From Cyclobacteriaceae bacterium (lineage in GTDB: Bacteria; Bacteroidota; Bacteroidia; Cytophagales; Cyclobacteriaceae): a stretch of DNA of 64,000 bases. The stretch covers positions 1,240,001 through 1,304,000 of the forward strand of contig JABFRS010000002.1 of the NCBI GenBank assembly GCA_013141055.1, read 5' to 3'. Numbering within the stretch: position 1 is the first letter of the stretch; each line of letters begins with the position of its first letter. This document shows positions 1-7,743 of the stretch, piece after piece. The position numbers were made by a program, and so were the translations under genes. The notes below the pieces were generated by a model that did not search any database, was not told the origin of the DNA, and worked only from the letters and a program-made list of their open reading frames with translations.

Positions 1-2
1 AT

Positions 3-887
3 CCTGTACGAAACAGGATAGCCGTTTTCGGAGCATACAAATGGAAAGGTGGAACGCGCTGGGAGTTTATTACTTCAATCAGAAATGAGATCATTAATAG
101 TACTACCACTCCCCTCGCACCGTCCCTGACAGCGAAGTACAAAACCAAAAAAGGAATAGAAGTATATGGCAATGTTTCCAGAAACTATCGCATTCCAACA
201 TTCAATGATCTGTACTGGAGATCAGGTGCCTTGGGGAATCCGGATCTTCAGACGGAAATCTCTCTCGGTGGCGAAGCCGGCTTAAATTTCTCATCTCACC
301 AGACATACGCTTCCGACGTACTATGGACATTTAAAACTGCCGTGTTCAGCAATCACGTTGACAACTGGATCCAGTGGATTCCTGGTGCCGGCGGAATTTA
401 TTCACCGCATAATATTAAGAAAGTTTGGTCAAGAGGTATTGAAACACAAACCTCAATAAGTAAAAGGTTAGGCAAGGTTGATGTCATGATCTCCGGCCAT
501 TACAGTTTCACGCAGGCCACTAATCAAAGTGTTTATGAAGCCAACACCAATGAGCTTGACAAGCAATTGATACTGACACCTCTTCATGAGGCCAGTGGTA
601 CAGTCAGAATAATCTGGAATAAATTCTATCTGAACATCATTGACAATTTCACGGGTACTCAATTCACGGATAGTGATAACTCCAACACATTCGCGATGAG
701 TTCCTATAACATTCTCAATACTTCACTCAGTAAACCATTCCAGGTAAAAAAAATAAAAACTACACTCAGTGGTGAGTGGAATAACATTTTCAATGTCGAT
801 TATCAGGCACGACCAGGTTATCCTCTGCCTCGCACCAATTTTAAAATAGGAGTTACAATACATTTTACTAAACCAAATTCAATATGA
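3..887 (+). CDS. TonB-dependent outer-membrane receptor, 3' portion
   Basis: The frame is open from the first bases of the window, so the true start and the plug domain lie upstream. The visible 294 residues are the C-terminal half of a TonB-dependent beta-barrel, with the hallmark RNYRIPTFNDLYW followed by GNPDLQTE, then alternating amphipathic strands. The last residues form an aromatic-containing terminal strand (IHFTKP). Its last 4 bases overlap the start of a YncE-like surface lipoprotein gene, an arrangement known for BtuB-type corrinoid receptors in Bacteroidota. The substrate is therefore possibly a cobalamin, but nothing in the visible part proves this. The TTG at 231 is an internal Leu codon, not a start. 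Confidence 0.9.
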   Translation, partial: PVRNRIAVFGAYKWKGGTRWEFITSIRNEIINSTTTPLAPSLTAKYKTKKGIEVYGNVSRNYRIPTFNDLYWRSGALGNPDLQTEISLGGEAGLNFSSHQTYASDVLWTFKTAVFSNHVDNWIQWIPGAGGIYSPHNIKKVWSRGIETQTSISKRLGKVDVMISGHYSFTQATNQSVYEANTNELDKQLILTPLHEASGTVRIIWNKFYLNIIDNFTGTQFTDSDNSNTFAMSSYNILNTSLSKPFQVKKIKTTLSGEWNNIFNVDYQARPGYPLPRTNFKIGVTIHFTKPNSI

Positions 888-1954
888 AGTTTAATTTTTT
901 TAGAAAGCTGAGTGTCGCGGTGATCCTGATATCACTGGTATTCATCCAATCCTGTAAAACAGATTCTGATGCTGTTGTCAAGCCCGGTGCTTCCGGATTT
1001 TTTATAGTCAACGAGGGTGGTTTCGGTAATGGCAATACTTCAATCTCATTCTACGATCGCAAAACAGATGAAGTAACAAATGATCTGTTCTCCTCTGTTA
1101 ACGGCAGACCGCTTGGTGATCAATCGCAATCCATGACCGTGTTTGAAGGAAAGGGATACATTGTCGTTCAGAATTCTTCAAAAATAGAAGTGATCAATAC
1201 AGATGACCTGAAGTCATTCGGTAGTGTAACAAGCGTGGAAAGCCCACGATACTTTTTAGGCATCTCAGCTAAAAAAGGATACGTAACGGACTGGGGATTT
1301 GACGGCGTAACAGGAACCGTAAAAGTTATTGACTTAACAACACTTGAAGTCACTAAAACTATTCCAACTGGCAAGGGAGCCAATAGAATGCTAAAAGTAA
1401 ATAATCTTGTATACGTGGCTAACGCAGGTGGTTACGATAAAGACAATACAGTAGTTATAATAGACTCCAATACTGACGCAATTGTGACAACCATCACAAC
1501 CGGAGACAATCCTAACAGCATTGTTAAGGACAAAGATGGAAACATCTGGGTTTCTGCTTCAGGAAACATTGACTACGGAAACTCAGCAAACAGCACCAAA
1601 GGATCAATCAGCAAGATCTCTGCAACCAATACTGAGACCTTGCGTCTTACAGTAGACAGAGTTGTTTACAATGGGCCTTCCAATCTGGATATTTCTCCCG
1701 ATGGGGCAACATTGTATTACAATTACAATGGCTCCATCTATTCAATAGCAACTACATCCACTGCACTACCTACCGAAGCATTCAAGTCAAAGAACTATTA
1801 CGGCATCGCTGTTGATCCCTTTACAGGAAATGTAATTGGCTGCAATGCTCCAAACTTCAGTTCAAAAGGAAGCATCGATGTATATGATCCTGCCGGAACC
1901 TTGATAAAAACCTATGAAGTAGGGATTGCTCCTAACGGATGTGCTTTTAAATAA
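884..1954 (+). CDS. Surface lipoprotein, YncE/DUF5074-like beta-propeller
   Basis: A 356-residue protein with a lipoprotein signal peptide (FIQSC, Cys near residue 24). After the signal it reads NEGGFGNGNTSISFYD, typical of the DUF5074/YncE group of predicted seven-bladed propellers. Repeating elements such as VEVINTDD-like strands, PTGKGANRMLKV, TTGDNPNSIVKDKDG and the closing VGIAPNGCAF fit propeller blades. The ATG sits inside the ATGA overlap with the receptor gene, implying co-expression. In gut Bacteroides, propeller lipoproteins of this kind (BtuG) bind vitamin B12 on top of a TonB receptor. Transfer of that role to this protein is inference; other ligands are possible. Confidence 0.8.
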   Translation: MKFNFFRKLSVAVILISLVFIQSCKTDSDAVVKPGASGFFIVNEGGFGNGNTSISFYDRKTDEVTNDLFSSVNGRPLGDQSQSMTVFEGKGYIVVQNSSKIEVINTDDLKSFGSVTSVESPRYFLGISAKKGYVTDWGFDGVTGTVKVIDLTTLEVTKTIPTGKGANRMLKVNNLVYVANAGGYDKDNTVVIIDSNTDAIVTTITTGDNPNSIVKDKDGNIWVSASGNIDYGNSANSTKGSISKISATNTETLRLTVDRVVYNGPSNLDISPDGATLYYNYNGSIYSIATTSTALPTEAFKSKNYYGIAVDPFTGNVIGCNAPNFSSKGSIDVYDPAGTLIKTYEVGIAPNGCAFK

Positions 1955-1979
1955 GCATTGAAAACTATAACCAAAAAAG

Positions 1980-2008
1980 AACGGCTATCAGAATCTCTGG
2001 TAGCCGTT
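1980..2008. terminator. Bidirectional intrinsic terminator
   Basis: A 13-bp stem (AACGGCTATCAGA pairing with TCTGGTAGCCGTT, one G-T pair) and a 3-nt loop lie between the convergent genes ending at 1954 and 2013. On the minus strand the hairpin is followed by TCTTTTTT, and on the plus strand by a weaker TCTATT tract. It should therefore serve both genes. Confidence 0.85.
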
Positions 2009-2012
2009 TCTA

Positions 2013-2450
2013 TTACTTCTTGATCAGCGTGGCTTCGTCCAGGAGGAAGTTGCCATGATCAATATTATTCTCATTCAACCTTACTTTTCCTTTGACACGG
2101 ATAAACTGATCCATCGTAAATTTTTCAGGTTTTACCTTAAACGTTACCTCTGCTATTGATTCAGGTCCCGCACCACCACAAAAAAAACATTGACTGTACG
2201 GAAACTTTGAAAGGATGATATAGGCATCTCCTTCCACATCGATCGGCATATAATAGCCCTCCAGCGTGATCTCCTTTCCCACCATGTCTTTCAACTCCTG
2301 AGCAAATACAGGATACAGGAAATACTCCGCCTGCTTTTCATTGTACTTCGCTTCAAATTTCGTCTTGGCAAAGAGTACCCATCCATCTGTCTGAGCAAAT
2401 ACAGAACTTACAGTCATTGTGAATAAGAGAACAGCGAAATACTTCTTCAT
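2013..2450 (-). CDS. Secreted small protein with CxxC motif, DUF3299-like
   Basis: A 145-residue exported protein: MKKYFAVLLFTMTVSSVFAQ is a clean signal peptide, so the ATG at 2450 is preferred over one 33 bases upstream. The mature part contains GKEITLEGYYMPID, then a CFFCGGAGPES motif, then FIRVKGKVRLN, and looks like a small OB-like beta domain. It recalls the DUF3299 proteins that accompany FtsX-type ABC genes, including the zinc-regulated zrg operon of Vibrio; that comparison is from memory. It lies 56 bp after the permease gene. A TAATTTTG box at 2481-2488 suggests it may also have its own promoter. The two Cys could bind metal or form a disulfide. Confidence 0.7.
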   Translation of the reverse strand: MKKYFAVLLFTMTVSSVFAQTDGWVLFAKTKFEAKYNEKQAEYFLYPVFAQELKDMVGKEITLEGYYMPIDVEGDAYIILSKFPYSQCFFCGGAGPESIAEVTFKVKPEKFTMDQFIRVKGKVRLNENNIDHGNFLLDEATLIKK

Positions 2451-2480
2451 CGATTTATTTGTTAGCAGAATGATAGAATC

Positions 2481-2510
2481 CAAAATTATACCATTCCTTA
2501 AAATTATCAG
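2481..2510 (-). promoter_or_regulatory. Candidate Bacteroidota promoter
   Basis: On the minus strand TAATTTTG (2481-2488) matches the TAnnTTTG -7 consensus. It lies about 30 bases before the preferred ATG at 2450. The triplet 19 nt further upstream is CTG instead of TTG, so the -33 box is imperfect. The element would lie inside the coding region if the longer start were used, which favours the short start. Confidence 0.45.
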
Positions 2511-3748
2511 TTACCGGCCAGCACTTTATGAATATCAGTCCGGTAAGCCTGAATAGCAGGAATCAGAGAGCATAAAATTCCTAATACCAACCCTCCTGCC
2601 AGAATGTAGCCTTCTGCTGCATAGAACACGGTTGCGGACACGCCCGCTTTCTGACTTTCCTCGACCATAATAGTAAAGATCCAAAGTACGCCATGACCAA
2701 GGGCAAGTCCCGCAATGCTTCCCAGCAACGTTAGAATACTTCCTTCCATAACAATTGTAATAAACAGCTTGTTGCGGCTCGCCCCCATGGATCGCATAAT
2801 AGCAAGATCATATTGCCTCTCTTTCAAAGAATTGTAAAGGGCAATAAAAATACTAAGTCCTGAAATAAATATGAGAACCAGAGCGAAGCCTCTAATAACC
2901 TCTACTCCAACACCCAGAATAGAAAACAATCGTGCGGTCTCATAGGCAGGTGATGCTGCCTGCAGATTGCTGTTACTGTTAATAAACCGGGGAAGTTGAA
3001 TGACCGCTAAGGGATTCCGATACTGAATTAGCAATGATGTGATCTCCCGGATGGAATCTCCTGCTTCAATGGATGGAACAAGAGCAGAAGGATTACCAGG
3101 AACCGATGCGGTTTTTGCAATCGTGTCATGCGTCTCCGCATGAACTCTCCAGATACTCTCAATATTGGTTAATATCAGATTATCAATGATCGTGTTGGAC
3201 TGATTTAAAATTCCTGTCACTTTATAAAGATTCTCTTCATGATCATGACCATCTGTTGAAAGACCGTGAGCACTGGCAAATGTATCCCCGATTTTTAATC
3301 CGGATAATTCTGCAACTGTGGATCCTATCGTAACATCCAGATCATTCTTCCACCAATCACCCTGTTGAATGGCTGCGTTATAAAGACCCGGGTAGACATG
3401 ATTGGTTCCAACAATCCTGTAACCATTATAGCTATCTCCCAGTGCCAATGGAATTGCCTTCTTTACCATTCTATGTCGAATCACCTTTTCGGCTTCAGAT
3501 AGTTTAATGTTGCCGGTAGGAAAATCAACATGAAAGATATTGCAAAGGATCAGTTGTAACGGACTGCCTTTTGCACCAACAACAAGATCGATTCCTTTTG
3601 CATTGGAAGAGATTTTTTCCTGAAGCTGATTGTTGAATAACAGTAACACAGTGATAACAGCAATGCCCAGCGCCAGTAAAAAAATATTGAGCACTGTATT
3701 CAGTGGTCTGGCTTTGAGATAATTCCATACAAGTGAAATGAGATTCAT
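2507..3748 (-). CDS. FtsX/MacB-type ABC transporter permease with His-rich loop
   Basis: A 413-residue permease. One N-terminal membrane helix (about residues 17-38) is followed by a large periplasmic domain (about 40-275) and three C-terminal helices in the FtsX fold, with the signature SLKERQYDLAIMRSMGASR. The periplasmic domain carries HGLSTDGHDHEE (residues 161-172) plus His203 and His207. Such His clusters in periplasmic loops often handle transition metals. The gene follows its ATPase by 7 bp. Overall resemblance is to ABC pairs found next to DUF3299 genes rather than to lipoprotein-sorting LolCDE. The transported substrate cannot be read from sequence; metal or a metal-linked ligand is my inference. 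Confidence 0.85.
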   Translation of the reverse strand: MNLISLVWNYLKARPLNTVLNIFLLALGIAVITVLLLFNNQLQEKISSNAKGIDLVVGAKGSPLQLILCNIFHVDFPTGNIKLSEAEKVIRHRMVKKAIPLALGDSYNGYRIVGTNHVYPGLYNAAIQQGDWWKNDLDVTIGSTVAELSGLKIGDTFASAHGLSTDGHDHEENLYKVTGILNQSNTIIDNLILTNIESIWRVHAETHDTIAKTASVPGNPSALVPSIEAGDSIREITSLLIQYRNPLAVIQLPRFINSNSNLQAASPAYETARLFSILGVGVEVIRGFALVLIFISGLSIFIALYNSLKERQYDLAIMRSMGASRNKLFITIVMEGSILTLLGSIAGLALGHGVLWIFTIMVEESQKAGVSATVFYAAEGYILAGGLVLGILCSLIPAIQAYRTDIHKVLAGN

Positions 3749-3755
3749 ATGGGAA

Positions 3756-4382
3756 TTACAATATGATTTGATTTTTGATCTTCGATTTTAAACGCTGATC
3801 ATGAGTCGCCACGATCAATGTCGCATTGTTCTGTGCGGATGCTTCCAACAAAAGATCGATCACGCGATCGCAATTTTTATCATCAAGTGCTGAAGTAGGT
3901 TCATCTGCCAGGATCAGTGCGGGTTTATTTAACACTGCCCTTGCAATCGCTACACGTTGTGCCTGCCCATGGCTGAGCTCTTTAATACTTGAATCCTTTT
4001 TCTCAATCAGGTCCAGTTGCGTAAGCACTTCGCTAACCCGATGCTCGTCCTGCTTTAATCCTGCAAGAAAGGGAGACATCAGCAAATTATTCTTCACCGA
4101 AAGGGCCGTGATCAAATGATTCTTCTGAAAAACAAATCCAAAGTACTTTCCGCGAAAGCGATCTAATGCTGCTTCGGAAAGTTTGGTAAGCTCAGTATCA
4201 TTGACAAGAATACTTCCTTCCTGTGATTTCAAAAGTCCGCCCAGCAAATGAAGCAATGTAGTTTTACCACTTCCGGATTGTCCAAGCAGTAACCAATGCT
4301 CTCCATTCTGAATAGCAAAATCCTGGAAGGAAATCTTCTTCTGAGGATTATAGGAATATGTAAGTCCCTGAATGGAGATCAT
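3756..4382 (-). CDS. ABC transporter ATP-binding protein (MacB/LolD type)
   Basis: A 208-residue ATPase subunit. Walker A is GQSGSGKTTLL, the signature is LSHGQAQRVAIARAV (His replacing the first Gly of LSGGQ), Walker B is ALILADEPTSALDD, and the switch His is in IVATHD. I take the start at MISIQGLTYSY; the frame extends 13 codons further, but that would overlap the upstream protease gene, whereas this start leaves a 4-nt gap. Partner of the FtsX-type permease 7 bp downstream. Confidence 0.9.
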   Translation of the reverse strand: MISIQGLTYSYNPQKKISFQDFAIQNGEHWLLLGQSGSGKTTLLHLLGGLLKSQEGSILVNDTELTKLSEAALDRFRGKYFGFVFQKNHLITALSVKNNLLMSPFLAGLKQDEHRVSEVLTQLDLIEKKDSSIKELSHGQAQRVAIARAVLNKPALILADEPTSALDDKNCDRVIDLLLEASAQNNATLIVATHDQRLKSKIKNQIIL

Positions 4383-4386
4383 CAAT

Positions 4387-6873
4387 CTATCGATACCCGC
4401 AGTAATCCGGATCCATGTCACCTATTGGCATTCCCGGAGGTGCTGCCAATGGAGTGTCTTGCTTGAATTCCTCTGGGTTGCTTTGAAGTTTTCCGATCTG
4501 GAATGCCATGTGAAAGTAAAAAGATCTCCACTCTTCTTCATTGGTAACATTTGCCCTTGCCGTTACCCATGCTTTAAGCTGGTCCAGTTTTAACAACGCA
4601 ATTGCTTTTGCAGGAACACTCGTATCCTTACTAAGGGCAAGCTTGGCGAGATTGGTCAACAGAGTCTGATCTACCGACATCTGAACGGCTCCTTCCATAC
4701 CAGGTCTTACGGACGCCTTTATCGTCGCACTGATCATTCTGTCAATCAGGCTTTCCAGAGATGGAAGTCTGGCATCGCGTGAATGATGTTCAAAAATGCG
4801 ATTGGCTCTGGCGGGATAAAGAATCGCACTGAAGGTAAGATCTGCCGCTGTCTCTGCCGTTGACAATGCATCAAATGTTAAATCAGTTTTTGATTTAACC
4901 AATTCACGATGACGTGAATATCCCAAAGGCCGCGGTGGAATGATCTTCAGCAAACTTTCAGGTAATACCAGAGCAGAAGGTTCAACAGTCTTCATCAATG
5001 CTTCCAGGGCATTCAACTCCTGCTGAGGGGTAAGCAATTCCGCAACAGGTTGACCATCGCCTCTCAAAGCATAGCGGTAATTAAGACCGCCGATCATCTT
5101 TACAGCAGCTTCCACCTGATACCGATGAGAGAAATACAACGGCACCAGAGCTTCTTCCAGTGTAGCCATCGGCATTCCTGGTTTGATGTTATTCTCACCA
5201 AAATTTCTTAGCGCAACCGCCCTCACTCCCATTACACGATTCAATTCTTCTGCAGGATTCTTTCCGTTATCCCATAAATGCGCAAAAGGATGAGCACCCC
5301 CAATAGGTCTTGCATCCTGATCTGACAAAAATGTATATCCCGCTTTTATTGAATTCTGGATAATATCATAAAGTGCCTTGTTCTCATCTGTTCCGGAAGG
5401 AAAATCCTGATAACCATAAGCAATCATTACTTTATCAAATGCACCGATCTTGGTATCATACGCTTCGCTCAGATCCACCTTGCCGTTGGTAAGCTTTACA
5501 TAAGGATGCGGGTAATCCATAACGGATGCCAACGCTTCCGAACTCGATGAATAAGCATGGGAGATTCCTAATGTATGTCCAACTTCATGTGCTGCAAGTT
5601 GTCTCAACCGACTTAACGACATCAATTCCATTTCTTTTGAAACAGGTTTACCATCCTCATATGGAGCAAGCAATCCTTCTGCTATTAAGAAATCCTGACG
5701 AACGCGTAAAGAACCAAGATTAACATGTCCTTTTATGATCTCACCTGTGCGTGGATCTGTCACTGATGCTCCATACGACCAGCCGCGAGTGGATCGGTGA
5801 ACCCAGTTGATGATATTATATCGCACATCCATTGGATCTGCATCTTCCGGCAGCAGTTCAACCCGATAGGCATCCTTATATCCGGCCGCTTCAAATGCCT
5901 GGTTCCACCATTTGGCTCCATCGATCAAAGCGGAACGAATAGGTTCCGGTGCACCGGGATCCATATAATAAACAATAGGTTTTACTGCTTCGCTTACTGC
6001 GGCACTGGGATCCTTCTTGGCTAGACGATGGCGTGTAATAAACTTTTTCTCAATCGGTTCACTGATCGGCGTTGCATAGTCATAATAAGACATTGGAAAA
6101 TAACCCGCCCTCGGATCAAACTTCCTTGGTTTGTAATTGTTGTCAGGAAGCTGAACGAATGAGTGGTGTTCTCTGACCGTAACAATAGAAGCAGTTGGTG
6201 TAACGCTGCGGATAAACCCTCCCGTCGGCTGACCAGTGAAAGTCAGTGTCGCTTCAAACTCTGAGTTCTGAGGAAAATTTTTGATACGTGGTGTGTAAAA
6301 TGCTGAGCGGGATTTATCCAATGAATAACTCCCCTGCTGAGAGCTTCGGAGTGTTCCTATAACATCATGAGCATCCTGTAAAAAGAAATCGGATGCATCT
6401 ACAAGAACATTTCCATTCTCTTCTGTCACTACAGTAAAACCCCATAGCACAGATTGTGCAAATGAATCCTGAACAGCTTTGCGCTCAGCGGCATTGTCAC
6501 TGATCGCACGAAAAGCAAGATTGATCTCTGTCATCAATATCTTAGGTCCGCGACGTTCAAACTTTACAACGCGCTCGCGACCGAGTTGATTCCGATCGAG
6601 TCCGATGTCGTTTGATCCAACAGCGGCGGTGAGTGATTCTACATAAAGAAATTCAGTGTCGAACTTATTGATCACCAGGAATATCTTGTCCTGTTTCTCA
6701 TCATAATAAAAGTCAAAGTATCCCTGGAATTTCTTCATTCCGGCAGTCTTTCCTTCAATGGTGGAATTTGCAGGTGCGGCCTGTTGCTGAGGAGCAGTAT
6801 CCTGATCCTTTTTCTTTTGTGCATAGGAGGCGAAAGAAGCCCCGATCAGGAGGAGTAGAAGAGTCTTTTTCAT
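4387..6873 (-). CDS. Secreted zinc-dependent metalloprotease (DUF5117/DUF4953 type)
   Basis: An 828-residue exported protein with the signal peptide MKKTLLLLLIGASFASYAQ. It has the layout of the Bacteroidota zinc-dependent metalloproteases annotated with DUF5118, DUF5117 and DUF4953. The catalytic metzincin motif HEVGHTLGISH is at residues 429-439, with zinc ligands His429, His433 and His439 and general base Glu430; the Met-turn SVMDYP follows at 450-455. The active site is therefore intact. It is the first gene of a tightly packed minus-strand unit with an ABC ATPase, a permease and a CxxC protein. A 7-bp inverted repeat (TTTTGGG/CCCAAAA) abuts the start codon. Substrate unknown. Confidence 0.9.
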   Translation of the reverse strand: MKKTLLLLLIGASFASYAQKKKDQDTAPQQQAAPANSTIEGKTAGMKKFQGYFDFYYDEKQDKIFLVINKFDTEFLYVESLTAAVGSNDIGLDRNQLGRERVVKFERRGPKILMTEINLAFRAISDNAAERKAVQDSFAQSVLWGFTVVTEENGNVLVDASDFFLQDAHDVIGTLRSSQQGSYSLDKSRSAFYTPRIKNFPQNSEFEATLTFTGQPTGGFIRSVTPTASIVTVREHHSFVQLPDNNYKPRKFDPRAGYFPMSYYDYATPISEPIEKKFITRHRLAKKDPSAAVSEAVKPIVYYMDPGAPEPIRSALIDGAKWWNQAFEAAGYKDAYRVELLPEDADPMDVRYNIINWVHRSTRGWSYGASVTDPRTGEIIKGHVNLGSLRVRQDFLIAEGLLAPYEDGKPVSKEMELMSLSRLRQLAAHEVGHTLGISHAYSSSSEALASVMDYPHPYVKLTNGKVDLSEAYDTKIGAFDKVMIAYGYQDFPSGTDENKALYDIIQNSIKAGYTFLSDQDARPIGGAHPFAHLWDNGKNPAEELNRVMGVRAVALRNFGENNIKPGMPMATLEEALVPLYFSHRYQVEAAVKMIGGLNYRYALRGDGQPVAELLTPQQELNALEALMKTVEPSALVLPESLLKIIPPRPLGYSRHRELVKSKTDLTFDALSTAETAADLTFSAILYPARANRIFEHHSRDARLPSLESLIDRMISATIKASVRPGMEGAVQMSVDQTLLTNLAKLALSKDTSVPAKAIALLKLDQLKAWVTARANVTNEEEWRSFYFHMAFQIGKLQSNPEEFKQDTPLAAPPGMPIGDMDPDYCGYR

Positions 6874-6942
6874 TTTGGGATTTTAAAACCCCAAAAGCTA
6901 AGGAATCAAAGAGGAGTTTTCAAGGATATGAGGATGGGAGGA

Positions 6943-6992
6943 AAAAAAAGGTGGCTGCTCCAATTCCACCCATGAACTTGAAAGCAGCCACC
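6943..6992 (-). terminator. Intrinsic terminator after the response-regulator gene
   Basis: A perfect 10-bp stem (GGTGGCTGCT at 6950-6959 with AGCAGCCACC at 6983-6992) with a 23-nt loop is followed on the minus strand by CTTTTTTTTCC. It lies between the two-component genes and the metalloprotease gene, so it separates the two transcription units. Confidence 0.75.
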
Positions 6993-7110
6993 GGACCTTT
7001 ACCCAAAATCTGAAGTAAAGCTAATCATCCAGAAATTGCGGGGAATCACCTTTTGTAAGGGATTTATCGTTTAGCACTTTGACTCTACTCAAAGGCAACG
7101 ACCCCCCGCT

Positions 7111-7743
7111 TTAAATCAATTTTTCCTGAGCTGCTTTTGCGAGCGCCTGGGATTTGCTGTTCACCTGCAGCTTTGAATAGATATTCTTTATGTGAGTTTT
7201 TGAAGTCTCCTTTGAGATGAACAATTGCTCTGATATCTGTGTATACGTTTTCCCTTCAGAGATCAATGTCAATATTTCTGTTTCTCTCTTGGTGAGAGGA
7301 GAGTTTGGATTGATATGAAAATTGTCGATCACAAGACGGGCAATCTTGCTGCTCATCGGCGCACCACCTTTGGAGATTTCTTCCAATGCCGCCAATAGTT
7401 CAAGATGATTCGCACTCTTGGTAATGTAGCCGGTCGCTCCTGCCTTCATGGCTTCAAACACCATCTCATTGTCTTCATAAACTGTGACCATGATGATCTC
7501 GGAATTCGGACTTTTATCTTTAATGATCCTCGTTCCCTGAATACCATTCATTCCAGGCAGCTCAATATCCATCAGCACATAGTCAGGCTTATCCTGGTGG
7601 AGATGCTTGATTGCATCTTCACAGCTACCATACGCATTGACCACACCAAATTTTTGTGAGCTATTGACGATCAAAACAAAACTGTTGCGTATTTCCGCGT
7701 CGTCTTCAACGATCAATACGCGTTTTTTTGTGGTGGGGATCAT
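7111..7743 (-). CDS. LuxR-family response regulator (NarL/DegU type)
   Basis: A 210-residue two-domain regulator. The receiver has acidic residues Glu13, Asp14 and Asp15, the phospho-acceptor Asp59 in VLMDIELPGMNG, Thr87 and Lys109, so it should be phosphorylatable. A LuxR-type helix-turn-helix follows (about 145-205), with LTKRETEILTLISEG and the recognition helix in ISKETSKTHIKNIYSKL. Its start lies within the 3' end of the sensor kinase gene (38 bp overlap), making the kinase its obvious partner. A terminator follows the gene. Confidence 0.95.
   Translation of the reverse strand: MIPTTKKRVLIVEDDAEIRNSFVLIVNSSQKFGVVNAYGSCEDAIKHLHQDKPDYVLMDIELPGMNGIQGTRIIKDKSPNSEIIMVTVYEDNEMVFEAMKAGATGYITKSANHLELLAALEEISKGGAPMSSKIARLVIDNFHINPNSPLTKRETEILTLISEGKTYTQISEQLFISKETSKTHIKNIYSKLQVNSKSQALAKAAQEKLI

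Noticed and set aside
231..887. A complete 218-residue protein starting at a TTG
   Set aside because: The same frame stays open to the start of the window and encodes conserved TonB-receptor sequence upstream of this codon.
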